Shown: positions 8,320 to 16,700 of the stretch, piece by piece | How positions within the stretch are numbered: position 1 is the stretch's first letter | Layout of the letters: every line of letters begins with the position of its first letter | Source of the DNA: Saccharofermentans sp. | GTDB lineage: Bacteria; Bacillota; Clostridia; Saccharofermentanales; Saccharofermentanaceae | Direction of reading: 5' to 3' | Assembly (NCBI GenBank): GCA_024403855.1 | Contig: JAKSRC010000007.1 | Location: forward strand, 18,531-82,530 | Length of the DNA stretch: 64,000 nt | Notes under the pieces: generated by a model | What the model was told of the DNA's origin: nothing | What the model saw: the letters and a program-made list of their open reading frames with translations, nothing else | Databases searched by the model: none | Position numbers and translations under genes: made by a program

Positions 8320-9384
8320 TCAATTAGTGATTATTCCGCCGCCTATTACTCTGCCCTCTTCGTCGTAGAATACGGCTGACTGTCCGGGAGAGACTCCCTT
8401 GACTGCTTCATCAAGAGTAACCATGACTTTTCCATCGCCCGTGCATTCGATCGTCGCAGGGCGCTCAGTCTGGTGATATCTGGCCTTTGCAAGACAGCGT
8501 ATTGTATCGCCGCAGGAAAGATTCGGAACACTCAAATAATTAACATCACGGCAATTAAACTTATCGACCATCAAAGAAGCTTCTGTACCAAGAACTACAG
8601 TGTTGTTCTCTGCATCGATCTTAGTTACAAAAGCAGGATAACCAAGTGCAATACCTAAGCCTTTGCGCTGGCCGACAGTATACTGATGGATACCTTTATG
8701 CTTACCAAGGACATTGCCGTCTACATCTACAAAGTTACCTTCTGCAGGTAATGTTTTGTCAGTGTGATCTTTAATAAAATCAGTATATCTGCCTTCAGTT
8801 ACAAAGCAGATCTCCTGTGATTCTTCCTTGTGTGCACACGGAAGACCGGCCTTCTCGGCAATGGCTCTTACTTCGTCCTTTGTGTATTGACCAAGTGGCA
8901 TCAGAGTTCTTGAAAGCTGCTCCTGTGTAAGCTTATAGAGCATATATGTCTGATCCTTGGCAATATTTGAAGCTTTGCGGACGGTATATCTGCCGTTAGG
9001 GAGCTTTTCGACATAGGCGTAGTGACCTGTCGCAATATAGTCAGCATCTAAAATATCAGCAAGCTCGATCATTTTCGCCCACTTGACGTATCGATTACAC
9101 TCGATGCATGGATTGGGTGTAAGACCATCGAGATATGCATCAACAAAAGGATCAATAACGCGGTCTTTAAACAGTGATGTGCAGTTATGCGGATGGTATT
9201 TGATATCGAGAAGATTGCATACATTTCTTGCTTCATCGATCTCACAACATCTGCTGTCGCCTTCCTCATCTGAACCCCAGACACGGAGAGTAACACCTCT
9301 GACTTCATAGCCCTGTTGCTTCAGCAAATATGCTGCAACAGCACTATCAACTCCGCCTGACATTCCTACAATTACTTTAGCCAC
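8320..9384 (-). CDS. mnmA: tRNA-specific 2-thiouridylase MnmA
   Basis: 354 aa. Adds sulfur to U34 of the tRNAs for Lys, Glu and Gln in the cytoplasm, using ATP and a sulfur carrier. The PP-loop GMSGGVDSAVAA is at the N-terminus. The two catalytic cysteines are Cys93 (NPCIECN) and Cys193 (SQEICFV); the TGHYA, KDQTYMLY and HQYTVGQRKGLG elements are also present. The usual start would be the GTG at 9396, but AAGGTGAG lies at good distance from the second GTG at 9384, and the protein then begins MAKVIVGMSGG like its homologues. It stands alone between two operons and is a housekeeping gene. Confidence 0.97.
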   Translation of the reverse strand: MAKVIVGMSGGVDSAVAAYLLKQQGYEVRGVTLRVWGSDEEGDSRCCEIDEARNVCNLLDIKYHPHNCTSLFKDRVIDPFVDAYLDGLTPNPCIECNRYVKWAKMIELADILDADYIATGHYAYVEKLPNGRYTVRKASNIAKDQTYMLYKLTQEQLSRTLMPLGQYTKDEVRAIAEKAGLPCAHKEESQEICFVTEGRYTDFIKDHTDKTLPAEGNFVDVDGNVLGKHKGIHQYTVGQRKGLGIALGYPAFVTKIDAENNTVVLGTEASLMVDKFNCRDVNYLSVPNLSCGDTIRCLAKARYHQTERPATIECTGDGKVMVTLDEAVKGVSPGQSAVFYDEEGRVIGGGIITN

Positions 9385-9453
9385 GTTAATACTCACCTTG
9401 AATTATTTTCGCCTGATATAGTCGCACATTTGGACTGATTGAGCAATCAGATA

Positions 9454-10938
9454 TCAGCAGATTTCGATCTTGAAACAGACCGGTTTATTGTCTGAAGGCA
9501 CCCTATCGATAACGATCTTAAGACCGTCACCGCTTCTTGAAGTGCTCAAGACTTTATAGTCACCCAACACCTCAACATTGCCAGTCACCAGATCGTAGTT
9601 TCCTTTGATCCTAAGAGACTTGATCAGGAATTCTGCCTTAGAAGGATTCATGCAAAAGGCGTAAAGATATCCATTCTTGTATGTGAATCTGAAATCTTCC
9701 GAAGTAAATAACTTCTCGTCGTTATCCATGAATGAACCATCGACATTATTGACTTCACCCTCGCCGAAAACCTTCCACGGTATAGTTCCGTAGATGCCTT
9801 CGCCGTTAACGCCAAGCCATGAACCGATTTCTTTCAACACCATCGTCTCTTCATCAGTTATTGTTCCGTCAGGCTTGGGGCCGACATTTAAAAGCAGCAT
9901 TCCGTTTTTACTGACGATATCTATGAGGTCACAGATAATCTGCCTAGAAGGCTTAAATTCATTGTCCCTGATATATCCCCAAGAGAGTTTTCCGATAGCC
10001 GTATCAGTCTGCCACGGCAAAGGAGATATTCCGGTCAAAGCACCTCTTTCGACATCGAAAGTCGCTACAGAATCAGGGAAAGACTGGTGCTTATAATTTA
10101 TCGTTACTTCCTTACCCCACTCTTCGGCACGGTTATAGTAGTAGGCGCAGAATTTCTTGAGATATGGCTTAAAAGCAGCGTTATGGATCCATGAATCGAA
10201 ATAGACAATAGAAGGCTCAAGTTTATCGACGAGTTCACATGTTCTTACGAGCCAGTCCGTGAGCCACTCTTCTGTCGGTGGCACAGAGAAAGTGTCTGCA
10301 ATAGTATCGAAAACCTTAGTATCGGCAAGCTCCGGACAAAGATAAGAAGGTCCGTAAAAATCTCTGTATTCTTCGTCATTTACGTCACTTTCAATCGAGC
10401 GTCCCATGTTCATGTAGAAGAAGTGTTCAGCACGGTGTGACGAAGCACAAAAAGCAAGTCCTCTCTCCTCGCATGCACGCTTTATCTCGGATGCGACATC
10501 TACCATAGGTCCCATTTTCGCTGCATTCCAACGATTGAAATCAGTGTCATACATGGCAAAGCCATCGTGATGCTCTGCGACAGGCATTATGAATTTTGCA
10601 CCCGAATTTGCGAAAAGCTCTACCCATTCATCAGCATTGAACTTCTCGCCCCTGAACATAGGAATAAAATCCTTGTATCCGAACTTCGAAGGATCGCCAA
10701 AGTTTTTGATGTGATACTCATATTCACGTGATCCGGGATTATACATCCATCTCGGATACCATTCACACGCATACTGTGGAACGCTATAGATTCCCCAGTG
10801 AATAAAGATGCCGAATTTACCCTCGTAATACCAGTCTGGAAGCTTGTGTCCGGACAATGAATCCCATGAGGCCTTATATCGACCTTCTTCTATTGTTCTG
10901 TCTATTATTCTCAGATATTCTTCGTGGTTCATAATCAC
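9454..10938 (-). CDS. GH29 alpha-L-fucosidase
   Basis: 494 aa without signal peptide, so probably intracellular. GH29 features: KFGIFIHWGIYSVP near residue 41, AEHHDGFAMYD (121-131), and the nucleophile region SIVYFDSW with Asp248. The general acid is not fixed by sequence in this family. The C-terminal part from about 400 is a beta-sandwich-like extension. It removes terminal L-fucose from oligosaccharides. GTG at 10938 overlaps the TGA of the G1P dehydrogenase gene; an ATG at 10932 is an alternative start. It is the last gene of the GH51-DUF6171-HAD-G1PDH-GH29 string, suggesting use of plant or host glycans imported as oligosaccharides. Confidence 0.9.
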   Translation of the reverse strand: MIMNHEEYLRIIDRTIEEGRYKASWDSLSGHKLPDWYYEGKFGIFIHWGIYSVPQYACEWYPRWMYNPGSREYEYHIKNFGDPSKFGYKDFIPMFRGEKFNADEWVELFANSGAKFIMPVAEHHDGFAMYDTDFNRWNAAKMGPMVDVASEIKRACEERGLAFCASSHRAEHFFYMNMGRSIESDVNDEEYRDFYGPSYLCPELADTKVFDTIADTFSVPPTEEWLTDWLVRTCELVDKLEPSIVYFDSWIHNAAFKPYLKKFCAYYYNRAEEWGKEVTINYKHQSFPDSVATFDVERGALTGISPLPWQTDTAIGKLSWGYIRDNEFKPSRQIICDLIDIVSKNGMLLLNVGPKPDGTITDEETMVLKEIGSWLGVNGEGIYGTIPWKVFGEGEVNNVDGSFMDNDEKLFTSEDFRFTYKNGYLYAFCMNPSKAEFLIKSLRIKGNYDLVTGNVEVLGDYKVLSTSRSGDGLKIVIDRVPSDNKPVCFKIEIC

Positions 10939-11990
10939 TTGAAAATCGCCTTAAGTTTCTCATCTGTGGTAAGGAGTTCTTTTGCAAGAGTCCTGTACTT
11001 TTCTTCGTGGAGATAAGTGTGACGGAAAGGCTTCATTGAAGGCGCAAGATCGATCGCCTTGCTGTAGTCTTCAACTTTCAGATCAAGCGTTGCACAGTAA
11101 TCCCAGAAGCCTGTCTGAGTAAAGAGTGTATCGACTCTCTTCCATCTGTGATCAGTAACCTTACACATAATGTAAGTCGCAATACCTACCTGTATTCCGT
11201 GAAGCTGAGGACGCTCAAGGAATGAATCCAGAGCATGGGAGATCAGGTGCTCACTTCCGCTTGTAGGAGCTGAAGATCCGGCAATCTCATTTGCGACACC
11301 ACTCATAGCAAGTGAGTCCAAAAGTTCTTTTAAAAAGAGCTCATCCTGAATTGTCTCAAATGGTGTTCTGACAAACGAATTGACGGCTTTTTTCGCAACC
11401 ATAAATGAAAAGTCATTTACTTCATCAAAGCCCTGATCCTCTTCATGCTGCCAGTCGTATGTAGATGAGATTTTCGATACCATGTCACCGATTCCGGAAT
11501 AAAGGAATCTTACGGGTGCGCTCTTAATAACATCTGTATCTACAAGAATTCCGTAAGCCATTTTCGCAGGCAGAGACTTTCTGTGGCCATTGACGATGAG
11601 GGATGCTGATGAGCTCGAAAAGCCATCTGATGAAGAACTCGTAGGAACGCTGATGAAAGGAATCCTTAAGATGTAACCAATGTATTTTGCAGCATCGATT
11701 ACCTTGCCACCGCCCATTCCGATAACAGCCTGAGTCTTATTAGGAAGTTCGAACGCAAGGTTTGTAATGTCGTTAAAATCGACAGTGTCCATCTCCTGAC
11801 AGTGAAGAACATTAACGCCTGCCTTCTCGAAAGAAGCGAAGACGACAGGACCGAACATATCAGTCAAACCGTTTCCAAGAAGAAGTGTTACCTGTGTAAG
11901 TCCCGCCTCTTTAAGGAACTCACCGATATTTGCTGTAACACCTTTTTCGATTTTAAGGATTACCGGAATTGATATCTCATCTTTGGGCAT
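10935..11990 (-). CDS. sn-glycerol-1-phosphate dehydrogenase family (EgsA/AraM)
   Basis: 351 aa of the iron-containing alcohol dehydrogenase superfamily, G1PDH branch. Key features: dinucleotide loop GMGGGKVIDAAKY (91-103), SVPTSSSSDGFSSSSAS (114-130), SLPAKM and LVDTDVIKSAP, Asp169 in GIGDMVSK, STYDW, and metal ligands His248 (SGSEHLISH) and His264 (QLHGIQVG). G1PDH reduces dihydroxyacetone phosphate to sn-glycerol-1-phosphate, the backbone of archaeal lipids. Bacterial AraM proteins do the same. The gene overlaps the fucosidase by 4 bp and follows a HAD phosphatase, as in the Bacillus subtilis araL-araM order. Whether its product feeds the lipid operon at 1-8171 is the main open question. 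Confidence 0.88.
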   Translation of the reverse strand: MPKDEISIPVILKIEKGVTANIGEFLKEAGLTQVTLLLGNGLTDMFGPVVFASFEKAGVNVLHCQEMDTVDFNDITNLAFELPNKTQAVIGMGGGKVIDAAKYIGYILRIPFISVPTSSSSDGFSSSSASLIVNGHRKSLPAKMAYGILVDTDVIKSAPVRFLYSGIGDMVSKISSTYDWQHEEDQGFDEVNDFSFMVAKKAVNSFVRTPFETIQDELFLKELLDSLAMSGVANEIAGSSAPTSGSEHLISHALDSFLERPQLHGIQVGIATYIMCKVTDHRWKRVDTLFTQTGFWDYCATLDLKVEDYSKAIDLAPSMKPFRHTYLHEEKYRTLAKELLTTDEKLKAIFK

Positions 11991-12011
11991 AAATACTACC
12001 TCACTTTCAAG

Positions 12012-12674
12012 TTAACCAATAACTTCAGGAACAACTTTTATGAGCTCATCAAAGCTATTGATAAATGGCACTTCGGTATTGATAGTTCCGAAGCCGTATT
12101 TGGCATGAATAAAAGGAAAACCGGCCTTAACAGTCGAATCGTAATCGCCCTGAATATCACCTACATAGCAGGCAGAAGCAAGGCCGTTGCGCTCAGCGAT
12201 AAGCCTGATATTGGCATCTTTGGGAAGGAAATTATTGCCATAGCATTCAATATCTTCGACCAGGTCTTCCGGTTTGCCGTAATCAATCTTGTAGTAGTCC
12301 AGGAATGCCTCAATGTATCCAGCCTGGCAGTTGCTTACTATATAGACGTGATAGCCCATCTCCTTAAGCTTTGCCCATGTCTCGCATACACCATCGTAAA
12401 GAATGCCGCCGTTAAGTCTTAAATACTCATTCTCGTAATTCTCACAGGCAACTCTTAAAGCATTTCTCTCTTCGCCTTCTTTGGCATACGGGAAAAGATT
12501 ATCAGCTATGACATCCATAGTCTTTCCCATATTTCTCTGGATATCGTCACGGGTTATGATCTTATCCGTAAATCCTGCCTCCTGAACCTTAACAGTCCAA
12601 GATTTGGCAACATTCTCGGCCGAATCCCAAACTGTGCCGTCCATATCGAAAATAACACCTTTTTTGGATTGCAT
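12012..12674 (-). CDS. HAD-family hydrolase (phosphatase-like)
   Basis: 220 aa. HAD motif I is FDMDGTVWDS (residues 9-18) with nucleophile Asp9 and Asp11; motif II is YIVSNCQ; motif III is the Lys of DYYKIDYGKPEDLVEDI; motif IV is YVGDIQGDYDS. A helical cap follows motif I, as in phosphoglycolate-phosphatase-like HADs. The substrate is not set by sequence. It sits 21 bp upstream of the G1P dehydrogenase gene. B. subtilis AraL (a HAD sugar phosphatase) has the same position relative to AraM, but belongs to a different HAD cap class as far as I can judge. Hydrolysis of a sugar or glycerol phosphate is plausible. Confidence 0.85.
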   Translation of the reverse strand: MQSKKGVIFDMDGTVWDSAENVAKSWTVKVQEAGFTDKIITRDDIQRNMGKTMDVIADNLFPYAKEGEERNALRVACENYENEYLRLNGGILYDGVCETWAKLKEMGYHVYIVSNCQAGYIEAFLDYYKIDYGKPEDLVEDIECYGNNFLPKDANIRLIAERNGLASACYVGDIQGDYDSTVKAGFPFIHAKYGFGTINTEVPFINSFDELIKVVPEVIG

Positions 12675-12696
12675 TTTTACTCCTTTACGAGGCTTA

Positions 12697-12942
12697 TTAC
12701 CATTTGCTATATGGGCACCTGCCCTTTTTTAAACTGGCGCGGATCTCAACAAAGCATCCGCACGCAAGGCAAGTCCCCTGATTAATCTTGTCGCATTCTT
12801 TACAAACTGAAAGTCTGGAAGACGCAATATCTTCCGCAACCAGATCAGCTTCAGGAAGAGCTTTGAGGCCATCTACAATGAACTTCTCATAGTCTTCCTT
12901 GCTGATATCTTTTAACAGACAACGTCTGCATGGTTTTGGCAT
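12697..12942 (-). CDS. DUF6171 small zinc-ribbon-like protein
   Basis: 81 aa with seven to eight cysteines: CRRC at the N-terminus, CKEC, GTCLACGCFVE and RCPYSKW at the end. This pattern matches the DUF6171 family as I remember it, small proteins common in Clostridia. The cysteines suggest zinc or an Fe-S site. Its function is unknown. It begins two bases after the GH51 stop, so it is co-transcribed with the arabinofuranosidase and HAD genes. Confidence 0.75.
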   Translation of the reverse strand: MPKPCRRCLLKDISKEDYEKFIVDGLKALPEADLVAEDIASSRLSVCKECDKINQGTCLACGCFVEIRASLKKGRCPYSKW

Positions 12943-12944
12943 TT

Positions 12945-14456
12945 TCAGATCTCTACTTCGATGTGCATTACGCTTGATGCAGGAATCGTAAATACGAGCT
13001 TATCGCCATCGATCTTAATGTCATCGAAAGCCTTCTCTGTAACAACATCCGGATTATCGAATGTGTTGTAATCGTCCATCTTACCGCCAACGATTGTAGC
13101 CTTTACGGACTTAATTGCTTCGCCCATAAGATTGCTTGCAACTTCGTAAGAATCTGTGCAGGAGAGGTTGCCCAATGTGATATGAACCTTGCCATCCTTG
13201 CCCTTTGAAACTGATTCATGGAGATTAGGAACCATGTACTCATCTTCAAGACCGATCTTGGAGCAGTTAAGTGAGCTCTCCAAAAGTTCGCCGTCCTGGT
13301 GGCTTGAGAACATCTTAAACACATAGTATGTAGGTGTCTTAACCATCTTATCGCCTTCAGTAAGGATTACTGCCTGAAGAACGTTTACAAGCTGAGCGAT
13401 ATTTGCCATCTTAACGCGCTTGCAGTGCTTGTTGAAGATGTTGAGATTGATGCATGCGATAAGTGCATCTCTGATCGTATTCTGCTGGTAGAGGAAGCCC
13501 GGATTGGTGCCTTCTTCAACGTCATACCATGTACCCCATTCATCGACCATAAGACCGATCTTGCACTCAGGATCGTATCTGTCCATGATGGCAGAATGCT
13601 TCTCGATAAAGTCTTCCATTGCGAAAGTCTTAGCAAGAGTCATGTACCATTCTTTGTCATTAAACTTTGTTGCAGAACCCTTCTTTGCCCAATCGTAAGG
13701 AAGCGTGTAGTAATGGAGAGTAAGGCCGTCCATGTAACCGAAATTCTGAGGGAATGTACCCTGCTGTCTGAAGCACTCGTGAAGCATTGTCTCTGTCCAG
13801 TTGTAGTCCTTATCTGAAGGACCTACAGCGAGCTTCTTGATCTTCTTATCAGGGTTGAACTGCTTAATGAATGTCTGATAATGCTTATAGAGGTTGGCAT
13901 AGTATTCAGGAACCATGTTACCGCCACAGCCCCATGTCTCATTACCTACAGCGAAATAATCGACTGTCCAGGGCTTCTCACGACCGTTAGCTCTTCTGAG
14001 ATCAGCCATCGGAGATACGCCGTCAAAAGTCATGTACTCGACCCATTCGCTCATCTCCTGAACAGTACCGCTTCCGATGTTACCATTTACATATGTCTTA
14101 CAACCGAGCTGCTCTGCAAGTTCCATGAACTCGTGAGTACCGAAGCTGTTATCTTCTGTAACTCCACCCCAGTTTGTATTTACCATCTTCTTTCTGGATT
14201 CCTTGGGTCCGATACCATCCTTCCAGTGGTATTCATCTGCAAAGCATCCACCCGGCCAGCGAAGAACCGGAATCTTCATCTCTTTGAGCGCCTCAACGAC
14301 GTCGTTACGCATACCGTTTGTATTGGGAATAGAAGAGTTCTCTCCGACGTAAACGCCTTCGTAAATACATCTTCCCAAGTGTTCTGAAAAGTGGCCCTGA
14401 ATCTCAGGATTGATGTGTCCAAGCTCTTTGCCTGTGTTGATAAATAAGTTGTACAT
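12945..14456 (-). CDS. abfA: GH51 alpha-N-arabinofuranosidase
   Basis: 503 aa, no signal peptide, cytoplasmic. GH51 signatures: [14 protein letters not shown] (21-34), [20 protein letters not shown] (65-84), acid/base Glu173 in [12 protein letters not shown], and nucleophile Glu306 in [19 protein letters not shown]. It releases terminal L-arabinofuranose from arabino-oligosaccharides derived from arabinan or arabinoxylan. It is the first gene of a five-gene string, with a strong SD (AAAGAGGAG) and an extended -10 promoter upstream. No arabinose isomerase, kinase or transporter is in the window. Confidence 0.95.
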   Translation of the reverse strand: MYNLFINTGKELGHINPEIQGHFSEHLGRCIYEGVYVGENSSIPNTNGMRNDVVEALKEMKIPVLRWPGGCFADEYHWKDGIGPKESRKKMVNTNWGGVTEDNSFGTHEFMELAEQLGCKTYVNGNIGSGTVQEMSEWVEYMTFDGVSPMADLRRANGREKPWTVDYFAVGNETWGCGGNMVPEYYANLYKHYQTFIKQFNPDKKIKKLAVGPSDKDYNWTETMLHECFRQQGTFPQNFGYMDGLTLHYYTLPYDWAKKGSATKFNDKEWYMTLAKTFAMEDFIEKHSAIMDRYDPECKIGLMVDEWGTWYDVEEGTNPGFLYQQNTIRDALIACINLNIFNKHCKRVKMANIAQLVNVLQAVILTEGDKMVKTPTYYVFKMFSSHQDGELLESSLNCSKIGLEDEYMVPNLHESVSKGKDGKVHITLGNLSCTDSYEVASNLMGEAIKSVKATIVGGKMDDYNTFDNPDVVTEKAFDDIKIDGDKLVFTIPASSVMHIEVEI

Positions 14457-14524
14457 AAGCTCCTCTTTCCTCGAAAACGATAACTGTAGAGTAAGTTAGA
14501 ATCTGCTATGAGATTCACCCTTGC

Positions 14525-14533
14525 ATTATACCA
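14525..14533 (-). promoter_or_regulatory. Extended -10 promoter of the GH51 operon
   Basis: Minus strand TGGTATAAT, a perfect -10 (14530-14525) with the TGN extension, lies directly after the T run of the terminator at 14533-14567. No clear -35 hexamer is seen. The transcript would start about 60 bp before the GH51 ATG. Confidence 0.55.
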
Positions 14534-14567
14534 AAAAACGGATACCGATTTTCTTCGGAATCCGTTT
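14533..14567 (-). terminator. Rho-independent terminator after the GNAT gene
   Basis: Minus-strand hairpin: AAACGGAT pairs with ATCCGTTT, and CCGA with TCGG across single mismatches, with a short A/T loop. Six T residues follow. It ends the transcript of the 15343-14581 gene pair. Confidence 0.75.
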
Positions 14568-14580
14568 AGAATTTGATGAT

Positions 14581-15033
14581 TTATCTGTGAATATAAAGCC
14601 TTGTCGGTTCAGGTTCTCCATCACCCTGCGCCATGCAGTAGAATTCCCATCCGTAGCGCTCGTAGAAACCAATGTGATCCGTAACGAGATAGATAGGAGT
14701 GATACCTTTTGCGCGCATGTCTTCAACGACGTAGTGCAATAGCATTCCGGCAATACCTTTGCAGCGGTGATTCTCATCTGTATAAACAGCGCAGACATTC
14801 GGATTTAAATCTTTTCGATCGTGGAAATCGTTAAAGATTACACCAAGACCGCCGACGATCTCGCCTTTATAAAGACACATATACCAGCCAAATTCAGTCT
14901 TGCCTTCAAGATAGTCGCTCATGCATTCAAGATAGGCTTCTTTGGGAATACCCCACTTATCGCTGAACCAAACAGCGGCAGTTTCCATCAACTCCGGTCT
15001 GTCGATAAGGTCAATTAACTCATAATCGTCCAT
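14581..15033 (-). CDS. GNAT-family N-acetyltransferase
   Basis: 150 aa. The acetyl-CoA loop is ENHRCKGIAGMLLHYVVEDM (about 90-109), and a typical C-terminal strand/helix, YLVTDHIGFYERYGWEFY, follows. An acetyl group is moved from acetyl-CoA to an amine; the substrate cannot be read from the sequence. It follows a small membrane protein gene by 16 bp with SD CGGAGA. A terminator follows. Confidence 0.85.
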   Translation of the reverse strand: MDDYELIDLIDRPELMETAAVWFSDKWGIPKEAYLECMSDYLEGKTEFGWYMCLYKGEIVGGLGVIFNDFHDRKDLNPNVCAVYTDENHRCKGIAGMLLHYVVEDMRAKGITPIYLVTDHIGFYERYGWEFYCMAQGDGEPEPTRLYIHR

Positions 15034-15049
15034 AAAATTCTCCGTTTAA

Positions 15050-15343
15050 TCAAAGAGCCGGCAGATAAGCCGAAGCGAGAATGCCTAAAAATCCGGCTAC
15101 GGCACAAACAACAAGGTTTACTAGTAGCATCCAGAAACGGAATCCATCAACTCTTCTGAATGAAAAAATAATGTATCCGAAAGTAATGATCAGATACAAA
15201 AGCATTCCGCCGATAAAAACCAATCCGGCCATCGTGTTATCGCCTCCGACAAAGGAAGCATTATACAAAGTAATATAACCTACAAGCGTGGTGAAAATCA
15301 GAGACCATGCTCCCTGAATAAGAAAATAAACTGATTTTTTCAA
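15050..15343 (-). CDS. Small membrane protein, unknown function
   Basis: 97 aa with three predicted membrane segments (about residues 9-28, 40-62 and 70-94) and a positively charged start (MKKSVYF). I do not recognise a family. It is co-directional with the GNAT gene and probably co-transcribed with it. SD-like bases lie upstream of the ATG. Confidence 0.6.
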   Translation of the reverse strand: MKKSVYFLIQGAWSLIFTTLVGYITLYNASFVGGDNTMAGLVFIGGMLLYLIITFGYIIFSFRRVDGFRFWMLLVNLVVCAVAGFLGILASAYLPAL

Positions 15344-15512
15344 AATCGAATCCTCGACACTTTCAAATATTCCAATGTGTTAATTATACAGATATTGGTC
15401 CTTTCGGAAAACACACAAAACAAATATAAAGCCTCCATTAGAAAAGGATGGACAGGTAAGCCTTCCTACAACGCTCAACGAATAAAATTTAATGTTTATC
15501 GTTAAAAAGTTG

Positions 15513-15541
15513 TTGACAAAGATAAATTGCGGTTGTATAGT
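15513..15541 (+). promoter_or_regulatory. Promoter of the DUF2975/XRE pair
   Basis: TTGACA (15513-15518), 17 bp spacer, TATAGT (15536-15541): a near-consensus sigma-A promoter with a leader of about 55 bp before the ATG at 15603. Confidence 0.8.
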
Positions 15542-15602
15542 TAAGCCATCTTCGAAGACAGAACATTTAACTTCCCTACGGAATAAAAGGATGGTATTAA
15601 TT

Positions 15603-16184
15603 ATGGATAATGATAATGCAAAATTAGAGAGAATAAAGAAGAGCTGCAGAGTCGGCGCAAAGGTAACGAGGATTATAATGGTCGTCATGATCGTATGTTC
15701 GATTATCGGTACCGCTGCAGGAATCACAATCCTCACGATGGGTCCAAAGTACGATGCGATGGCAATAGCAACAGGCAATGAACAGGCCTTTAGTTCCCAC
15801 GGAAGCTCATTCAGTGTCCTTAACATGAATATGGATCTGGATAGCGTGAAAAGTGACATTCCCGCTCTTCAGGAATACATCGACAATTGCCCCCTCGCAG
15901 CAAGCCACGGCATCACGATATTAATCACAAGCCTGGCCTTGATACTCGCTATTGTTCTACTTGCGATAACCAATGCAACCTTTAAGAAAATGAGCGAGTC
16001 AGATACACCGTTCACACCTGAGATTAAGAAGAGGATTCTTATCACCATGATAATATTGGCTGTTGCAGTCGGTCTTACTATGGGACTTGGTGAAGGTGCA
16101 ATAATCGCAATCCTTGCATGGATTGTCACATCGATCCTCGACTACGGCATCTCCTTGCAGCAGCAGTACGATGAGACACTTTAA
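15603..16184 (+). CDS. DUF2975 membrane protein
   Basis: 193 aa with four membrane segments (about 17-40, 91-118, 138-155 and 160-180). The layout matches DUF2975 proteins, which are often paired with a short XRE regulator. The ATG at 15603 is chosen because AAAGGATGG lies nine bases upstream; a longer open frame to 15492 would run through the promoter. The XRE gene follows 12 bp later. The function is unknown; a membrane partner or sensor of the regulator is possible. The gene ends just before an SD for the next one, so the two are one unit. Confidence 0.75.
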   Translation: MDNDNAKLERIKKSCRVGAKVTRIIMVVMIVCSIIGTAAGITILTMGPKYDAMAIATGNEQAFSSHGSSFSVLNMNMDLDSVKSDIPALQEYIDNCPLAASHGITILITSLALILAIVLLAITNATFKKMSESDTPFTPEIKKRILITMIILAVAVGLTMGLGEGAIIAILAWIVTSILDYGISLQQQYDETL

Positions 16185-16196
16185 GGGAGAAAGAAT

Positions 16197-16403
16197 ATGG
16201 GACAGATAATACTAAGATTGGACAGGGTCATGGCAGATCGCAAGATCTCACTAAATGAGTTATCTGAAAAGGTCGGTGTATCGAACGTCAACCTCTCGAA
16301 GATGAAGAATGGCAAGATATCAGCTATCAGATTCTCAACTCTGGAAGCAATATGCGATGCGCTGGATTGCCAGCCGGGTGACATTCTGGAATATCAGAAA
16401 TAA
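16197..16403 (+). CDS. Short XRE-family regulator (YozG type)
   Basis: 68 aa, consisting of one Cro/C1 helix-turn-helix: SLNELSEKVGVSNVNLSKMK is the HTH, followed by a third helix and the typical ending CDALDCQPGDILEY. It probably represses its own operon. This partner type is commonly found next to DUF2975 proteins. SD AAGGGAGAAAG precedes the ATG. Confidence 0.85.
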   Translation: MGQIILRLDRVMADRKISLNELSEKVGVSNVNLSKMKNGKISAIRFSTLEAICDALDCQPGDILEYQK

Positions 16404-16429
16404 GATTAAGGAATAGAATAAGAACGAAG

Positions 16430-16457
16430 GGCTATCTCACTATTGGGATAGCCTTTT
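16430..16457 (+). terminator. Terminator after the DUF2975/XRE pair
   Basis: GGCTATC pairs with GATAGCC around a ten-base loop, followed by TTTT. It lies 26 bp after the XRE stop. Confidence 0.75.
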
Positions 16458-16479
16458 CATATCCGCATAAATCCGGAAA

Positions 16480-16527
16480 TAAAAATCGTGCTTCCTCTCT
16501 GCTGAATGCGACAAAGAGGAAACACGA
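16480..16527 (-). terminator. Terminator facing the DUF2975 unit, ends the 17765-16701 transcript
   Basis: On the minus strand TCGTGTTTCCTCT pairs with AGAGGAAGCACGA (one mismatch in 13) around a 16-base loop, followed by TTTTTATTT. It lies about 170 bp after the P-loop gene stop. The remaining bases between 16403 and 16701 show no gene; the two convergent terminators are the only structure found. Confidence 0.65.
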
Positions 16528-16700
16528 AGTTCCAGGAGAATTTCCCAAATTAATTTTCAATTCATTAGAAAATTCATCTCCAGAAATCGAGATCAATTCC
16601 TACTAACAGTTTAAGATTATCAGACAAATATATGCAGAAAAAGGTGACAAATTCTTACTGTTGCACCGACAAAATAATGTTTAGGAAGAAAATTACCACT

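Noticed and set aside
12697..12942. Ferredoxin or rubredoxin
   Set aside because: Cysteine spacing fits neither; the GTCLACGCFVE and RCPYSKW pattern points to DUF6171.
1..14456. GGGP synthase (PcrB/GGGPS) or a geranylgeranyl reductase to complete the archaeal-type route
   Set aside because: No protein in the window carries such a TIM-barrel or FAD reductase; the ether-lipid reading therefore remains incomplete.
15492..15602. Longer start for the DUF2975 protein at 15492
   Set aside because: It would place the promoter (15513-15541) inside the gene and has no SD; ATG 15603 has both SD and family-like start.
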